A stretch of DNA of 36,615 nt from Burkholderia sp. Ac-20365 (GCF_017104715.1 NZ_JAAGPI010000065.1:1-36615); one strand, 5' to 3'; counted from the stretch's first letter, positions 17,470 through 26,467 are shown. The notes: generated from the sequence alone by a model not told the origin. A program made the numbers and translations.

Positions 17470-18405
17470 TCAGGACAGTGCGTTGGCGAGTTCGGGAACG
17501 GCGGTGAACAGATCGCCAACGAGGCCGTAGTCAGCGACGCTGAAAATCGGCGCTTCTTCGTCCTTGTTGATCGCCACGATCACCTTCGAGTCCTTCATCC
17601 CGGCCAAGTGCTGGATCGCGCCCGAGATACCGACGGCGATATACAGTTGCGGCGCGACGATCTTGCCGGTTTGGCCGACCTGATAGTCGTTCGGCACGTA
17701 GCCAGCATCGACGGCTGCGCGCGACGCGCCCATTGCCGCGCCGAGTTTGTCGGCCAGTGGTTCGAGAACCTTCGTGTAGTTCTCGCCGCTGCCCAGACCA
17801 CGACCACCCGACACGATGATGTTCGCGCTTGTGAGTTCCGGACGATCCAGCTTCGTCACTTCGCGGCTCACGAACTGCGAGATGCCTGCGTCAGCCGCAG
17901 CTTCGATCTTCTCGACCGATGCATTGCCACCCTCTGCCGCAACGGCATCGAAACCTGTTGCGCGCACCGTGATGACCTTGATTGCGTCTTGCGATTGAAC
18001 GGTTGCGATTGCGTTGCCCGCGTAGATCGGGCGTTCGAACGTGTCGGCGCTAATCACAGCCGTAATCTCGCTGATCTGCGCGACGTCGAGCTTCGCTGCG
18101 ATACGCGGTGCGATGTTCTTGCCGTAGGCCGTAGCCGGCGCGAGGATGTGCGAATAGTCCTTGGCGATGTTCAGCACCGTCGCCTCGACGTTTTCCGCGA
18201 GACCCGCAGCGAGTTGCGGCGCGTCGGCCAGCAGCACCTTCGATACACCCGCTACCTTCGCAGCCGCGTCCGCCGCGCCTTGCGCATTGTGGCCAGCGAC
18301 CAGCACGTGCACGTCGCCACCGATCTTCTGTGCAGCAGCCACCGTATTCAGCGTCGCTGCCTTGAGCGCCGCGTTGTCGTGTTCAGCAATTACCAGAATC
18401 GTCAT
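17470..18405 (-). CDS. etfA: electron transfer flavoprotein, alpha subunit
   Basis: A 311-residue ETF alpha subunit of standard length. It opens with MTILVIAEHDN. The C-terminal FAD domain is clear: VSGGRGLGSGENY, then GASRAAVDAGYVPNDYQVGQTGKIVAPQLYIAVGISGAIQHLAGM and INKDEEAPIF near the end. With EtfB it takes electrons from acyl-CoA dehydrogenases and passes them to ETF:quinone oxidoreductase. It follows etfB after a 28-bp gap and shares the operon with two acyl-CoA dehydrogenases, its probable electron donors. Confidence 0.97.
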   Translation of the reverse strand: MTILVIAEHDNAALKAATLNTVAAAQKIGGDVHVLVAGHNAQGAADAAAKVAGVSKVLLADAPQLAAGLAENVEATVLNIAKDYSHILAPATAYGKNIAPRIAAKLDVAQISEITAVISADTFERPIYAGNAIATVQSQDAIKVITVRATGFDAVAAEGGNASVEKIEAAADAGISQFVSREVTKLDRPELTSANIIVSGGRGLGSGENYTKVLEPLADKLGAAMGASRAAVDAGYVPNDYQVGQTGKIVAPQLYIAVGISGAIQHLAGMKDSKVIVAINKDEEAPIFSVADYGLVGDLFTAVPELANALS

Positions 18406-18433
18406 TTCATTCGTCTCCGAGTGCCTGAAAAAA

Positions 18434-19183
18434 TCAAAGCACCTTGGCTTCGGTCTTGAGCTTTTCGACCAGCGTCTTCACGTCGGCCACCTTCACGCCA
18501 GCAGAGCGCTTCGGCGGCTCGCTGACCTTCAGCGTCTTCAGACGCGGCGTGACATCGACGCCCAGATCTTCCGGCTTTACGGTTTCCAGCGGCTTCTTCT
18601 TCGCCTTCATGATGTTCGGCAGCGTCACGTAGCGCGGCTCGTTCAGACGCAGATCGGTCGTGACCACTGCGGGCAGCGTCAGCGACAGCGTCTCAGCACC
18701 GCCATCCACTTCACGCGACACGGTCGCCTTGCCGTCAGCCACGACAACCTTCGATGCGAAAGTAGCCTGCGGCAGATTCGCCAGCGCAGCCAGCATCTGG
18801 CCTGTCTGGTTCGAATCGTCGTCGATGGCCTGCTTGCCGAGAATGACCAGTTGCGGCTGTTCCTTGTCGACCAGCGCTTTCAAAAGCTTCGCAACAGCCA
18901 GCGGCTGCAGGTCTTCATTCGACTCGATCAACACAGCGCGATCAGCGCCAATAGCCAGCGCCGTGCGCAGCGTTTCCTGACATTGGGTCACGCCCGCCGA
19001 CACGGCGATCACTTCCGTCGCCACGCCTGCTTCTTTCAGACGCACGGCCTCTTCGACGGCGATTTCGTCGAACGGATTCATCGACATCTTCACATTCGCA
19101 ACGTCGACGCCCGTGTTGTCCGACTTCACGCGGACCTTCACGTTGTAGTCAACCACTCTCTTCACTGGTACAAGAATTTTCAT
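18434..19183 (-). CDS. etfB: electron transfer flavoprotein, beta subunit
   Basis: A 249-residue ETF beta subunit, the exact usual length when begun at ATG 19183 (MKILVPVKRVVDYNVKVRVK). The AMP-binding and signature regions are present: NPFDEIAVEEAVRLKEAG and LGKQAIDDDSNQTGQMLAAL. It binds AMP structurally and docks with the acyl-CoA dehydrogenase through its recognition loop. The frame is open 11 codons further upstream, but that would abut the dehydrogenase stop without a sensible N-terminus. It lies between the small dehydrogenase subunit and etfA. Confidence 0.97.
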   Translation of the reverse strand: MKILVPVKRVVDYNVKVRVKSDNTGVDVANVKMSMNPFDEIAVEEAVRLKEAGVATEVIAVSAGVTQCQETLRTALAIGADRAVLIESNEDLQPLAVAKLLKALVDKEQPQLVILGKQAIDDDSNQTGQMLAALANLPQATFASKVVVADGKATVSREVDGGAETLSLTLPAVVTTDLRLNEPRYVTLPNIMKAKKKPLETVKPEDLGVDVTPRLKTLKVSEPPKRSAGVKVADVKTLVEKLKTEAKVL

Positions 19184-19216
19184 ATCCGATTCCCGGTTGA
19201 TTGACGCGACGTACAC

Positions 19217-20356
19217 TCAGGCCGCCAGAGCGGAACCCATTTCGATGTATCGCGCGAGATGATGATCTTCATCGCCGAGCTGATGGTCGATCATCACGAG
19301 ACGTTTTGCGTAGTGCGAGAGCGGCAGCTCCCAGGTCATACCGATACCGCCGTGCAACTGGATAGCTTCTTCCGCAACGCGCGCACCGATATGGCCGATC
19401 GAATACTTGGCAGCCGACAGTGCCTGCTCGCGTTCGACGCCCCTTCCAGCGACGGCAGCCGCCGCGTTGATCGCTGCAGAACGCGCCTGTTCGATATCGA
19501 GCAGCACATCGGCCATGCGATGCTGCAGCGCCTGAAACGTGCCGATCGGAACGCCGAACTGTTTTCGCGTGCGCAGATAGTCGAGCGTGTGCTCCTTCGC
19601 GACGTCCATCGCGCCGACCGCTTCCGATGCAAGGGCGACCAGCCCATACCCGACTGCATGCGTGAGCGTAGCGAATCCGCTTCCCGCTTCGCCGACGAGC
19701 GCATCGGCATCTAGCGCGACGTCTTCGAGCAACACCTCCGCCGCCCGTCCGCCATCGATCTTGCGATAACCGCGTACCTTCACGCCCGCGGCATTGCGCG
19801 GCACCACGAAGAGGGAAATACCCGCTTCGTCATGCTCCTCACCCGACGTACGCGCCGACACGAGCAGCACATCCGCCTGCTCTGCCTGATACACGACGCC
19901 TTTCTCGCCACTCAACACCCAACCCGCGTCCTTGCGCACGGCACGCGTTGCCACACGCGCCAGCTCGTAGTGCGAACCAGGCTCGTTGTGCGCAAAGGCA
20001 GCGATTGCTGCCCCGTCGATCAGCTTCGCTACGATGCCGCGTTGAAACGCATTGCCGGCACAGGCGAGCGCGCGTCCGACAATCAGCGCATCGACGAATG
20101 GCTCGACGACCAGACCGCGCCCAAGCGCCTCGAACACGACGGCGATATCGAATCCATCGCCGCCGAAGCCTCCGACTGATTCATCGAAGAACGCACCGAC
20201 GATGCCGAGTTCGCAAAACCGCTTCCACATGTCGAGGCTGAAGCCTTCGTCCGATTGCGCGATGCGGTCGCGCACATTGAATGGATACTGAGCGGCGATG
20301 AAACGGTTGAGCGAATCTGCGAGCATCCGGCGATCTTCCGTGTGCTGGAAATTCAT
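19217..20356 (-). CDS. acyl-CoA dehydrogenase, small-subunit type (PimD-like)
   Basis: A 379-residue acyl-CoA dehydrogenase. The N-terminal helical domain opens with MNFQHTEDRRMLADSLNRF. The C-terminal domain holds AIQLHGGIGMTWELPLSHYAKRL, characteristic of the family's FAD/dimer region. It resembles the small subunit of pimeloyl-CoA dehydrogenase pairs (PimCD), in which two dissimilar dehydrogenase chains are adjacent, as here. The reaction would be alpha,beta-desaturation of an acyl-CoA, with electrons going to the EtfAB encoded immediately downstream. The acyl chain is unknown: dicarboxyl-CoA, steroid side chain and branched acids are all possible for such pairs. Confidence 0.92.
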   Translation of the reverse strand: MNFQHTEDRRMLADSLNRFIAAQYPFNVRDRIAQSDEGFSLDMWKRFCELGIVGAFFDESVGGFGGDGFDIAVVFEALGRGLVVEPFVDALIVGRALACAGNAFQRGIVAKLIDGAAIAAFAHNEPGSHYELARVATRAVRKDAGWVLSGEKGVVYQAEQADVLLVSARTSGEEHDEAGISLFVVPRNAAGVKVRGYRKIDGGRAAEVLLEDVALDADALVGEAGSGFATLTHAVGYGLVALASEAVGAMDVAKEHTLDYLRTRKQFGVPIGTFQALQHRMADVLLDIEQARSAAINAAAAVAGRGVEREQALSAAKYSIGHIGARVAEEAIQLHGGIGMTWELPLSHYAKRLVMIDHQLGDEDHHLARYIEMGSALAA

Positions 20357-20368
20357 GTTGCGAATCCT

Positions 20369-21559
20369 TTAGAGTCCGAAAATCATCTTCGAGATGATGT
20401 TCTTCTGAATTTCGTTGGAGCCACCGAAGATCGACAGCTTGCGATTATTGAAGTACTGCGCCGCTGCGCTGGACGCATCGATGCTGTCCGCGCCTTCGAA
20501 TGTCTCTTCGATCAGCGGCTGCGCGTACGGTCCCATCGCACGGCGCATCAGCGACGAAATTTCCTGGCGGATCTCGGTGCCGCGAATCTTCAGCATCGAA
20601 CTCTCCGCACCAGGCACGCCACCGCCCGCCACAGCCGCGATCACGCGCAGGTTCGTCGTCTTCATGTTCTCGAGGTCGATCTCGACACGCGCAAGCCGCG
20701 CGGCGAAGAGCGGGTCCGCGATGAGTGCGCGGCCATTACGCTGCACCTTGCTCGCCAGGTCCTTCAGACGTTGCAGCGCTGCGACCGAAAAGCCCACGCC
20801 CGCGATATTGGTCCGCTCATAGGTGAGCAGATATTTTGCGTAAGCCCAGCCCTTGTTCTCCTCGCCGACGAGGTTCTCGACAGGCACGCGAACATCGGTG
20901 AAGAACACTTCGTTGACTTCGTGCTCGCCGTCGAGCGTGATGATCGGGCGCACTTCGACGCCGGGCGTCTTCATGTCGATCAGAAGGAAACTGATGCCCT
21001 CCTGCTTGCGCGCGTCCTGTGCCGTACGCACGAGACAGAAGATCATGTTCGCGTACTGGCCGAGCGTGGTCCACGTCTTCTGGCCATTGACGATGTAGTA
21101 GTCGTTGCCGTTTTCGTTCGTGCGCGTGGCGGTGGTGCGCACCGATGCCAGATCGGAGCCCGAGCCCGGCTCCGAATAGCCCTGGCACCACCAGTCGGAG
21201 CCGTCAAGAATGCGCGGCAGCCAGTGGCGTTTCTGCGCCTCATTACCGTACTTGATGAGCACCGGCCCGAGCATGTTGACGCCGAACGGCACGATGCGTG
21301 GCGCCCCTGCGATCGCGCATTCGTTCTCGAAGATGAACTTCTGCACCGCGTTCCAGCCCGGACCGCCGTATTCCTTGGGCCAGTGGTTCGCAAGCCAGCC
21401 TTTCGCGTTGAGAATGCCGTGCCATTGCGCCATGTCATCGCGCGTCAGGTGTTTGCCGGTGTGCACTTTCCGTGCAATCTGCTGCGGCAAGGATGTGCGC
21501 AGGAAGTCGAGTACTTCAGCGCGAAACGCCTCTTCCTCTTTGGTGAATGTCAGGTCCAT
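20369..21559 (-). CDS. acyl-CoA dehydrogenase, large-subunit type (PimC-like)
   Basis: A 396-residue acyl-CoA dehydrogenase starting at ATG 21559 (MDLTFTKEEEAFRAEVLDFL); the frame is open 27 codons further but with unrelated sequence. The FAD/substrate signature CQGYSEPGSGSDLASVRT lies at about residues 125-142, and FGGSNEIQKNIISKMIFGL closes the protein. It is first in the operon, 12 bp before its probable partner subunit. Two unequal dehydrogenases followed by a dedicated ETF point to one desaturating complex acting on an unusual acyl-CoA. Confidence 0.93.
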   Translation of the reverse strand: MDLTFTKEEEAFRAEVLDFLRTSLPQQIARKVHTGKHLTRDDMAQWHGILNAKGWLANHWPKEYGGPGWNAVQKFIFENECAIAGAPRIVPFGVNMLGPVLIKYGNEAQKRHWLPRILDGSDWWCQGYSEPGSGSDLASVRTTATRTNENGNDYYIVNGQKTWTTLGQYANMIFCLVRTAQDARKQEGISFLLIDMKTPGVEVRPIITLDGEHEVNEVFFTDVRVPVENLVGEENKGWAYAKYLLTYERTNIAGVGFSVAALQRLKDLASKVQRNGRALIADPLFAARLARVEIDLENMKTTNLRVIAAVAGGGVPGAESSMLKIRGTEIRQEISSLMRRAMGPYAQPLIEETFEGADSIDASSAAAQYFNNRKLSIFGGSNEIQKNIISKMIFGL

Positions 21560-21652
21560 GACTGCTGTTCCATCTGGAGATTGAAATTGAATGCCTCGAA
21601 GCCGTGACTGCATTCTCAATCGGATAAGCCGCCTTAACAATCACATGCAGGA

Positions 21653-21673
21653 TTGACAGACCGTCAAGTCTGT
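21653..21673. promoter_or_regulatory. nested dyads upstream of acyl-CoA dehydrogenase operon
   Basis: Two overlapping inverted repeats are visible: TTGAC-AGACC-GTCAA (21653-21667) and ACAGAC-CGTCAA-GTCTGT (21656-21673). They sit 94-114 bp upstream of the first acyl-CoA dehydrogenase ATG in the 171-bp gap to the convergent end of the LysR gene. Fatty-acid operons are often controlled by TetR- or GntR-type repressors at such dyads. The binding protein is not in this window, so the assignment is inferred. Confidence 0.5.
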
Positions 21674-21730
21674 TTTGACAAAGAGGTGTGATCGACGCGA
21701 GCGCCGAGGTGTCGCCGATCAGAGAAAGGG

Positions 21731-22663
21731 CTATCGCGCGTCTGGTCGAAGCGGGTTCGTGCTGGGGACACCAACGTCGCGGAACCCCTCGCTCACAAGC
21801 CATGCACGAAAGAGCACGACGAGTTCATCCTCTACCCTCTCGCTCGGCACGTAAGTGCAATAGCTGCGCGACGGCAACCGGGGACCGGCAAACGGCGCGA
21901 CAAGCCGGCCAGAGGCCAGATCGTCGGCCACCAGCGCAGTCGGCCCCATCGCAATGCCAATTCCGTCGATGGCAGCCTGCAAGGTCAGATAGAAGTGATC
22001 GAATGTCAAAGCGGCAGCCGGCTTCAGATCGGGAATCCGCGCGCTCGACAGCCAGTCGGGCCAGAGCCTCGGGAGGCTCGCGGTATGCAGCAACGTATGG
22101 TGCCGCATGTCGCCCGGCGTATGCAGCGGCACGCGCTGCAGCAGCGCCGGACTACACACAGGAAGCCGCTCTTCCGTCAGGAACGGCTGCATCGCGTAGC
22201 CATAGAACGTGTCCGGACCACCGCGGATGATGACGTCGAAGTCTTCCTTCAGACTCTCCAGCGGCACGTTCGACGTCTCGACGTTGATGTCCACGTCCGG
22301 GTGCATGGCGCGAAAGTTCGCCAGTCTCGGCACCAGCCAGCGCAACGTGAAGGTGGCGGGCGCGTTCACGGACAAGCTCCGGGCAACCGTTTCGACCACG
22401 CCATAGCGCGCGGTTGCCTGCGAGAGTTGCTCGAACAGCGGACCAACTTGCGCCAGATAGGCCTGCGCGGCAGGCGTTAGCGCCACACGCCGGTTGTGTC
22501 GTTCGAACAGCGGCGCGCCAAGCCAATCCTCCAGCAGGCGCACGTGCTGGCTCACTGCACCGTGCGTGACGTGCAGTTCTGCGGCGGCTTCCTTGAAACT
22601 GCCGAGTCGGCCAGCGGCCTCGAAGGCTCGCAAGGCATTGAGTGGCGGCAATACGCGCTTCAT
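21731..22663 (-). CDS. LysR-family transcriptional regulator (GcvA-like)
   Basis: A 310-residue LysR regulator. The N-terminus RVLPPLNALRAFEAAGRLGS with FKEAAAELHVTHGAVSQHVRLLEDWLG is the GcvA/AmpR-type winged helix. The effector domain has FDVIIRGGPDTFYGYAMQPF. The ATG at 22663 is chosen; a TTG two codons earlier is possible but has no better ribosome site. It is divergent from the EamA transporter/SDR pair and is the likely regulator of that pair. Its 3' end faces the acyl-CoA dehydrogenase operon promoter region. Confidence 0.92.
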   Translation of the reverse strand: MKRVLPPLNALRAFEAAGRLGSFKEAAAELHVTHGAVSQHVRLLEDWLGAPLFERHNRRVALTPAAQAYLAQVGPLFEQLSQATARYGVVETVARSLSVNAPATFTLRWLVPRLANFRAMHPDVDINVETSNVPLESLKEDFDVIIRGGPDTFYGYAMQPFLTEERLPVCSPALLQRVPLHTPGDMRHHTLLHTASLPRLWPDWLSSARIPDLKPAAALTFDHFYLTLQAAIDGIGIAMGPTALVADDLASGRLVAPFAGPRLPSRSYCTYVPSERVEDELVVLFRAWLVSEGFRDVGVPSTNPLRPDAR

Positions 22664-22685
22664 TCGCAAGAGTTTATCTAACGCG

Positions 22686-22717
22686 AACGGCCAATTTATC
22701 TGGTTTGTTGGACCGTT
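22686..22717. promoter_or_regulatory. imperfect dyad in LysR/EamA divergent gap
   Basis: AACGGCCAA and TTGGACCGTT form inverted arms (9 pairs with one bulged base) separated by 13 bp, 22 bp upstream of the LysR start. The position is suitable for a regulator site controlling both directions. Evidence is symmetry only. Confidence 0.35.
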
Positions 22718-22783
22718 ACAAGATAGATATCCTCCGTCTTGTAGCGCCCGTGCAATCTCCCGTCCTCTTCATCTCGAACCCGT

Positions 22784-23626
22784 ATGCTCAGTTACACCAG
22801 CGGTATCGTGCTGTTCGCCGCGCTGCTCCACGCGAGCTGGAACGCATTGCTGCACGGCAATCGCGACCGGTTCCTGTCGATGACGTGGATGAGCATCGCC
22901 ATCGCCGGAGTCGCTACGTTCGTCGTGATGTTCAATCCCTTCCCGGCGAGAGCCTCGTGGCCATGCATCGTTGCGTCGGGGCTCGTGCATATCGTCTACA
23001 ACGTGAGCCTCGTGCGCTCGTATCGCCGCAACGATCTGGCGCTGGCCTATCCGATCGCGCGCGGCTCGTCGCCGCTGCTCGTCACGCTCGGCGCGGCGCT
23101 CTTCGCACATGAGGCGATCGGTGCGCTCCACGCGGTCGGGATCGTGATGATTTCGGGCGGCATCATCGCGATCGCGCTGCAGGGACAGCGCGTATCGCGC
23201 ACGGGTGCGTTCGCTGCGCTGACGACGGGCGCGACGATCGCGCTCTATACGGTGATCGACGGCATTGGTGTGAGGTTGTCCGGCGGACAGTCGCTCAGCT
23301 ATACCGCATGGATGTTCCTGTTCTACTGGCTGATGCCTCTGCTCTTCGTCGCTGCGCGCGGCCCCGCGTCGCTATGGATGCCGCTGCGTGCCGAGCCGCT
23401 TTCGATCGGCTCGTCGATTGCGGGCGGGCTGGTGTCGATCGCCGCGTACGGCATCGTGATCTGGGCGCTGCAATCGGGCGCGATGGGCGCGGTATCGGCG
23501 TTGCGCGAGACCAGCGTGGTGTTCGCGGTGTTGATCGGGCGGCTGTTTTTACGCGAAGCGGTCAGTGGGACGCGCTGGCTCGCCTGCGTCGTCGTGGCGG
23601 CGGGCGCGGTCTGTCTGGGACTTTGA
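22784..23626 (+). CDS. EamA/DMT-family transporter
   Basis: A 280-residue membrane protein with about ten hydrophobic segments in two homologous halves. The first half contains SYRRNDLALAYPIARGSSPL and LFAHEAIG. The second half contains the matching SALRETSVVFAVLIGRLFLREAV. These are the hallmark end-of-half motifs of the drug/metabolite (EamA) exporters, which sit in the inner membrane and usually export amino acids or small metabolites. ATG 22784 begins directly with the first membrane helix. It is divergent from a GcvA-like LysR and followed after 47 bp by an SDR gene. Substrate unknown. Confidence 0.9.
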   Translation: MLSYTSGIVLFAALLHASWNALLHGNRDRFLSMTWMSIAIAGVATFVVMFNPFPARASWPCIVASGLVHIVYNVSLVRSYRRNDLALAYPIARGSSPLLVTLGAALFAHEAIGALHAVGIVMISGGIIAIALQGQRVSRTGAFAALTTGATIALYTVIDGIGVRLSGGQSLSYTAWMFLFYWLMPLLFVAARGPASLWMPLRAEPLSIGSSIAGGLVSIAAYGIVIWALQSGAMGAVSALRETSVVFAVLIGRLFLREAVSGTRWLACVVVAAGAVCLGL

Positions 23627-23673
23627 CATCGGCATCGCAATCACTCTTCCATCACCATAAGAAGGTTCACTCA

Positions 23674-24435
23674 ATGAATACCGATTCGCAGGCGCCGCTG
23701 ATTCTGATAACAGGTGGAAGCCGTGGCGTAGGCGCGGCGACTTCGCGACTCGCTGCCGCGCAAGGCTACGATGTAGCGATAAGCTTCGTGTCCAACGAAT
23801 CCGCAGCCCTTGCAGTAGCAGCCGATGTAGAAGCTGCGGGACGCCGCGCTTTGCCCATGCGCGCGGACAGCGCGGACCCCGCGCAGGTCGCCCGGCTATT
23901 CGATGCGATCGATCGGGAGTTCGGCCGTATCGATGTGCTGGTCAACAACGCTGCGGTATTGGCACGGCAATCCCGGCTCGAGGATTTTGGCTTCGAACGG
24001 ATGCAGCGCATCTTCGCGGTCAACGCGATTGGCCCTATTCTCTGCGCGCAGCAGGCTGTGAAGCGGATGTCGCTGCGCCATAACGGACGCGGTGGCTCGG
24101 TGATCAACATTTCGTCGGCATCGGCGCGGCTCGGCAGTCCGAATGAATATGTCGATTACGCTGCATCGAAAGGTGCCGTCGAGACATTCACTACCGGCTT
24201 CGCAAAAGAAGTCGCGCGAGACGGCATACGCGTGAACTGCATTCGTCCCGGACATATCTACACGGAGATGCACGCGAGCGGCGGAGAGCCGGGACGCGTG
24301 GATCGCGTGAAGGACTCGATCCCGATGGGAAGAGGCGGTCAGCCTGAAGAGGTTGCGCGGGCCATCCTGTGGCTGGCAAGCGCTGAGGCTTCTTTCATCA
24401 CCGGCACATTTCTCGATGTGACTGGTGGCAAGTGA
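23674..24435 (+). CDS. short-chain dehydrogenase/reductase (SDR)
   Basis: A 253-residue classical SDR. The cofactor loop TGGSRGVG lies at residues 13-20, VNNAA around 90-94, the catalytic serine in NISSAS (Ser148), YAASK at 162-166, and the C-terminal FLDVTGGK typical of 3-oxoacyl-ACP-reductase-like members. The frame is open far upstream inside the transporter gene, but ATG 23674 follows a GAAGG ribosome site and gives the standard short N-terminus. It is probably co-transcribed with the EamA gene 47 bp upstream. The substrate cannot be assigned. The 154 bp that follow, to the converging LysR end, hold no gene. Confidence 0.9.
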   Translation: MNTDSQAPLILITGGSRGVGAATSRLAAAQGYDVAISFVSNESAALAVAADVEAAGRRALPMRADSADPAQVARLFDAIDREFGRIDVLVNNAAVLARQSRLEDFGFERMQRIFAVNAIGPILCAQQAVKRMSLRHNGRGGSVINISSASARLGSPNEYVDYAASKGAVETFTTGFAKEVARDGIRVNCIRPGHIYTEMHASGGEPGRVDRVKDSIPMGRGGQPEEVARAILWLASAEASFITGTFLDVTGGK

Positions 24436-24589
24436 GTGACAGTTGCGCTCTGATCGCGACAGAGCCTGATCGAATCACGAGCGATTCAGTCACATCACGT
24501 CCTTCGCTCATGACAAGCCATGCCGATCGTTGCCAGCAACCGCGCCGCGCGCTTTTCGTTTTCGAAGTAACGCTGCAACGTCGTGGCCA

Positions 24590-25507
24590 TCAAGACCTGG
24601 TTCTCCGATCCCAGGGCGGGTCATCGCCGAACGTCCCGGCAAGGTAATCGACGAACCGGCGCACTTTCAGTGGTATGCGCTGCGCACTGGGATATACCGC
24701 CTGAATCGCCAGATCGGCGGCACGGTAAGTCGGCAACAGCGCCACGAGTTCTCCCCGCCGGAGGTGCTCGCCGAACACGAACGTCGGACCGTACGTGATG
24801 CCCGCGCCAGCGAGGGCAGCAGCAAGCAGCATTTGCGTATTGTTAGCTGCCATCCGGCATGGTCCGTCGATGACGTGCGCGCGGTTTCTCGCATCCAGCA
24901 AGGTCCAGTCGCCGCCCGACACGGCCTCGCTGAAGGCAAGTCGCGGCGCGCGTCGCAAGTCGTCCGGCTTACGAGGCGTTCCGTGACGTTCGAGGTACGC
25001 GGGAGACGCGCACACGACCATGCGGCACGGCGCAAGCCGGCGCGTCACCAGTCCGGGATCCTGCAACCGTCCAATCCGGATGGCGACGTCGATACCGGCA
25101 TCCATCAGATCGACATAGCGGTCCCCGAGCAGCACTTCCACGTTGACGTGCGGATGGTCCTCCATGTAGCGGGCAACGACGTCGCCCAGGTGCATCGCGC
25201 CAAACGTGACGGGCGCTGCGACGCGCAGTACCCCGCGCGCAGTGGTCTGCGAATCGGCCGCTTCCCGGTTCGCTTCGTCGTACGCTTCGAGAATCCGCCT
25301 GGCGCGCTCATAGTAAGTCTGGCCCGCCTCGGTCAGACTCAGGCGCCGCGTAGTGCGCTGGATCAGGCGCACATTCAGGTCGGCCTCGATTGCGCTCACA
25401 TGCTTGCCGGCCATTGCCGCCGACAGCCCGAACCGGCGCGCCGCAGCCGCAAAGCTGCCTTCATCGACAGCCGCGACAAACACGCTGAGGCTCGTCAAGC
25501 GGTCCAT
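24590..25507 (-). CDS. LysR-family transcriptional regulator (CrgA-like)
   Basis: A 305-residue LysR regulator when begun at ATG 25507 (MDRLTSLSVFVAAVDEGSFA). The DNA-binding helix region continues through GKHVSAIEADLNVRLIQRTTRRLSLTEAG, and the effector half contains DAGIDVAIRIGRLQDPGLV, the CrgA-like signature. A 20-codon upstream extension is open but not family-like. It is divergent from an alpha/beta hydrolase gene 113 bp away, its probable target, with a dyad at 25522-25538 between them. Confidence 0.92.
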   Translation of the reverse strand: MDRLTSLSVFVAAVDEGSFAAAARRFGLSAAMAGKHVSAIEADLNVRLIQRTTRRLSLTEAGQTYYERARRILEAYDEANREAADSQTTARGVLRVAAPVTFGAMHLGDVVARYMEDHPHVNVEVLLGDRYVDLMDAGIDVAIRIGRLQDPGLVTRRLAPCRMVVCASPAYLERHGTPRKPDDLRRAPRLAFSEAVSGGDWTLLDARNRAHVIDGPCRMAANNTQMLLAAALAGAGITYGPTFVFGEHLRRGELVALLPTYRAADLAIQAVYPSAQRIPLKVRRFVDYLAGTFGDDPPWDRRTRS

Positions 25508-25521
25508 TTCATTCTCCGATT

Positions 25522-25538
25522 CGATAACCTGATTATCG
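25522..25538. promoter_or_regulatory. dyad CGATAA-N5-TTATCG between LysR and hydrolase
   Basis: A perfect 6-bp inverted repeat with a 5-bp spacer lies 14 bp upstream of the LysR ATG and 82 bp before the hydrolase start. Its position over the probable LysR promoter or leader suggests autoregulation. Inferred from symmetry and location only. Confidence 0.45.
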
Positions 25539-25620
25539 ACTGCATGCACTATTCCGGCAATTATCAAACCGACGACTTGAATCTACGATTGACCCGTTAC
25601 CTGACGAAAAGGCTTCGGAA

Positions 25621-26406
25621 ATGGAAATCACGACAAACGGCACGCGGATTCATGTTGCTCAGCAGGGCAGCGGCGAAATGGCGCTGGTGTTTCTGCACTA
25701 CTACGGCGGCTCGTCGCGTACATGGGAGTGCGCAGCCAGCGAGTTGTCGGAGCGCTATCGAATCGTCGCTACCGATCATCGCGGCTGGGGCGAATCCGAG
25801 GCGCCTGCAACTGGCTACGGCATTGCCGAGCTTGCTGCCGATGCCGAAGGCGTCATTCAGACGCTTGCTCTGAAGCGATACGTTCTTGTGGGCCATTCTA
25901 TGGGCGGCAAGGTTGCTCAACTCATCGCATCGCGCCAGCCGGGCGGACTTGAAGGTCTCGTGCTCGTCGCTCCATCACCACCGTCGCCCGCATTACTCTC
26001 CGACGAGGAGCGCGTGATGTTGACGGGCGCCTATCGGACGCGCGAATCGGTCGAATTCGTCATCGATAACATCCTGACCGCAAGATCACTCGATGCCGCA
26101 CGACGTGAGCAAGCGATCGACGATAGCCTGAAGGGCGCACCGCAGGCCAAGGCAGCCTGGCCAAACGTGGCCATGCTGGAAGACATTACCGCGGAGGTGG
26201 CATCAATCGATACGCCGACCATCGTCGTTTCCGGTGAGTTCGATCAGGTGGATCGCATCGAAACGCTTCAGGCCGAGTTGATGCCTCGTATCCCGCACGC
26301 GACGATGCATATCCTGCCCGGCGTGGGGCACTTGTCACCGCTGGAGGCACCATCTGAACTGGCGCGAATCATCGCGCGGTTCGTCGCAGGGATTGAACGA
26401 CGGTAA
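25621..26406 (+). CDS. alpha/beta-fold hydrolase
   Basis: A 261-residue alpha/beta hydrolase. The oxyanion region is FLHYYGGSS (residues 24-32) in place of the common HG motif, with DHRGWGES after strand 4. The nucleophile elbow GHSMGG puts the catalytic Ser at 93, the likely acid is Asp208 in GEFDQVD, and the His is 237 in GVGHLSP. It is presumably a cytoplasmic esterase, lactonase or C-C hydrolase; there is no signal peptide. The gene is divergent from a CrgA-like LysR, a pairing often used for small inducible hydrolases. Substrate unknown. Confidence 0.9.
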   Translation: MEITTNGTRIHVAQQGSGEMALVFLHYYGGSSRTWECAASELSERYRIVATDHRGWGESEAPATGYGIAELAADAEGVIQTLALKRYVLVGHSMGGKVAQLIASRQPGGLEGLVLVAPSPPSPALLSDEERVMLTGAYRTRESVEFVIDNILTARSLDAARREQAIDDSLKGAPQAKAAWPNVAMLEDITAEVASIDTPTIVVSGEFDQVDRIETLQAELMPRIPHATMHILPGVGHLSPLEAPSELARIIARFVAGIERR

Positions 26407-26467
26407 TGCACGACCAACGTGAGGCACTTCATTTATCTCGAAGCAACGTAGCGACGCGGCGGCTATC

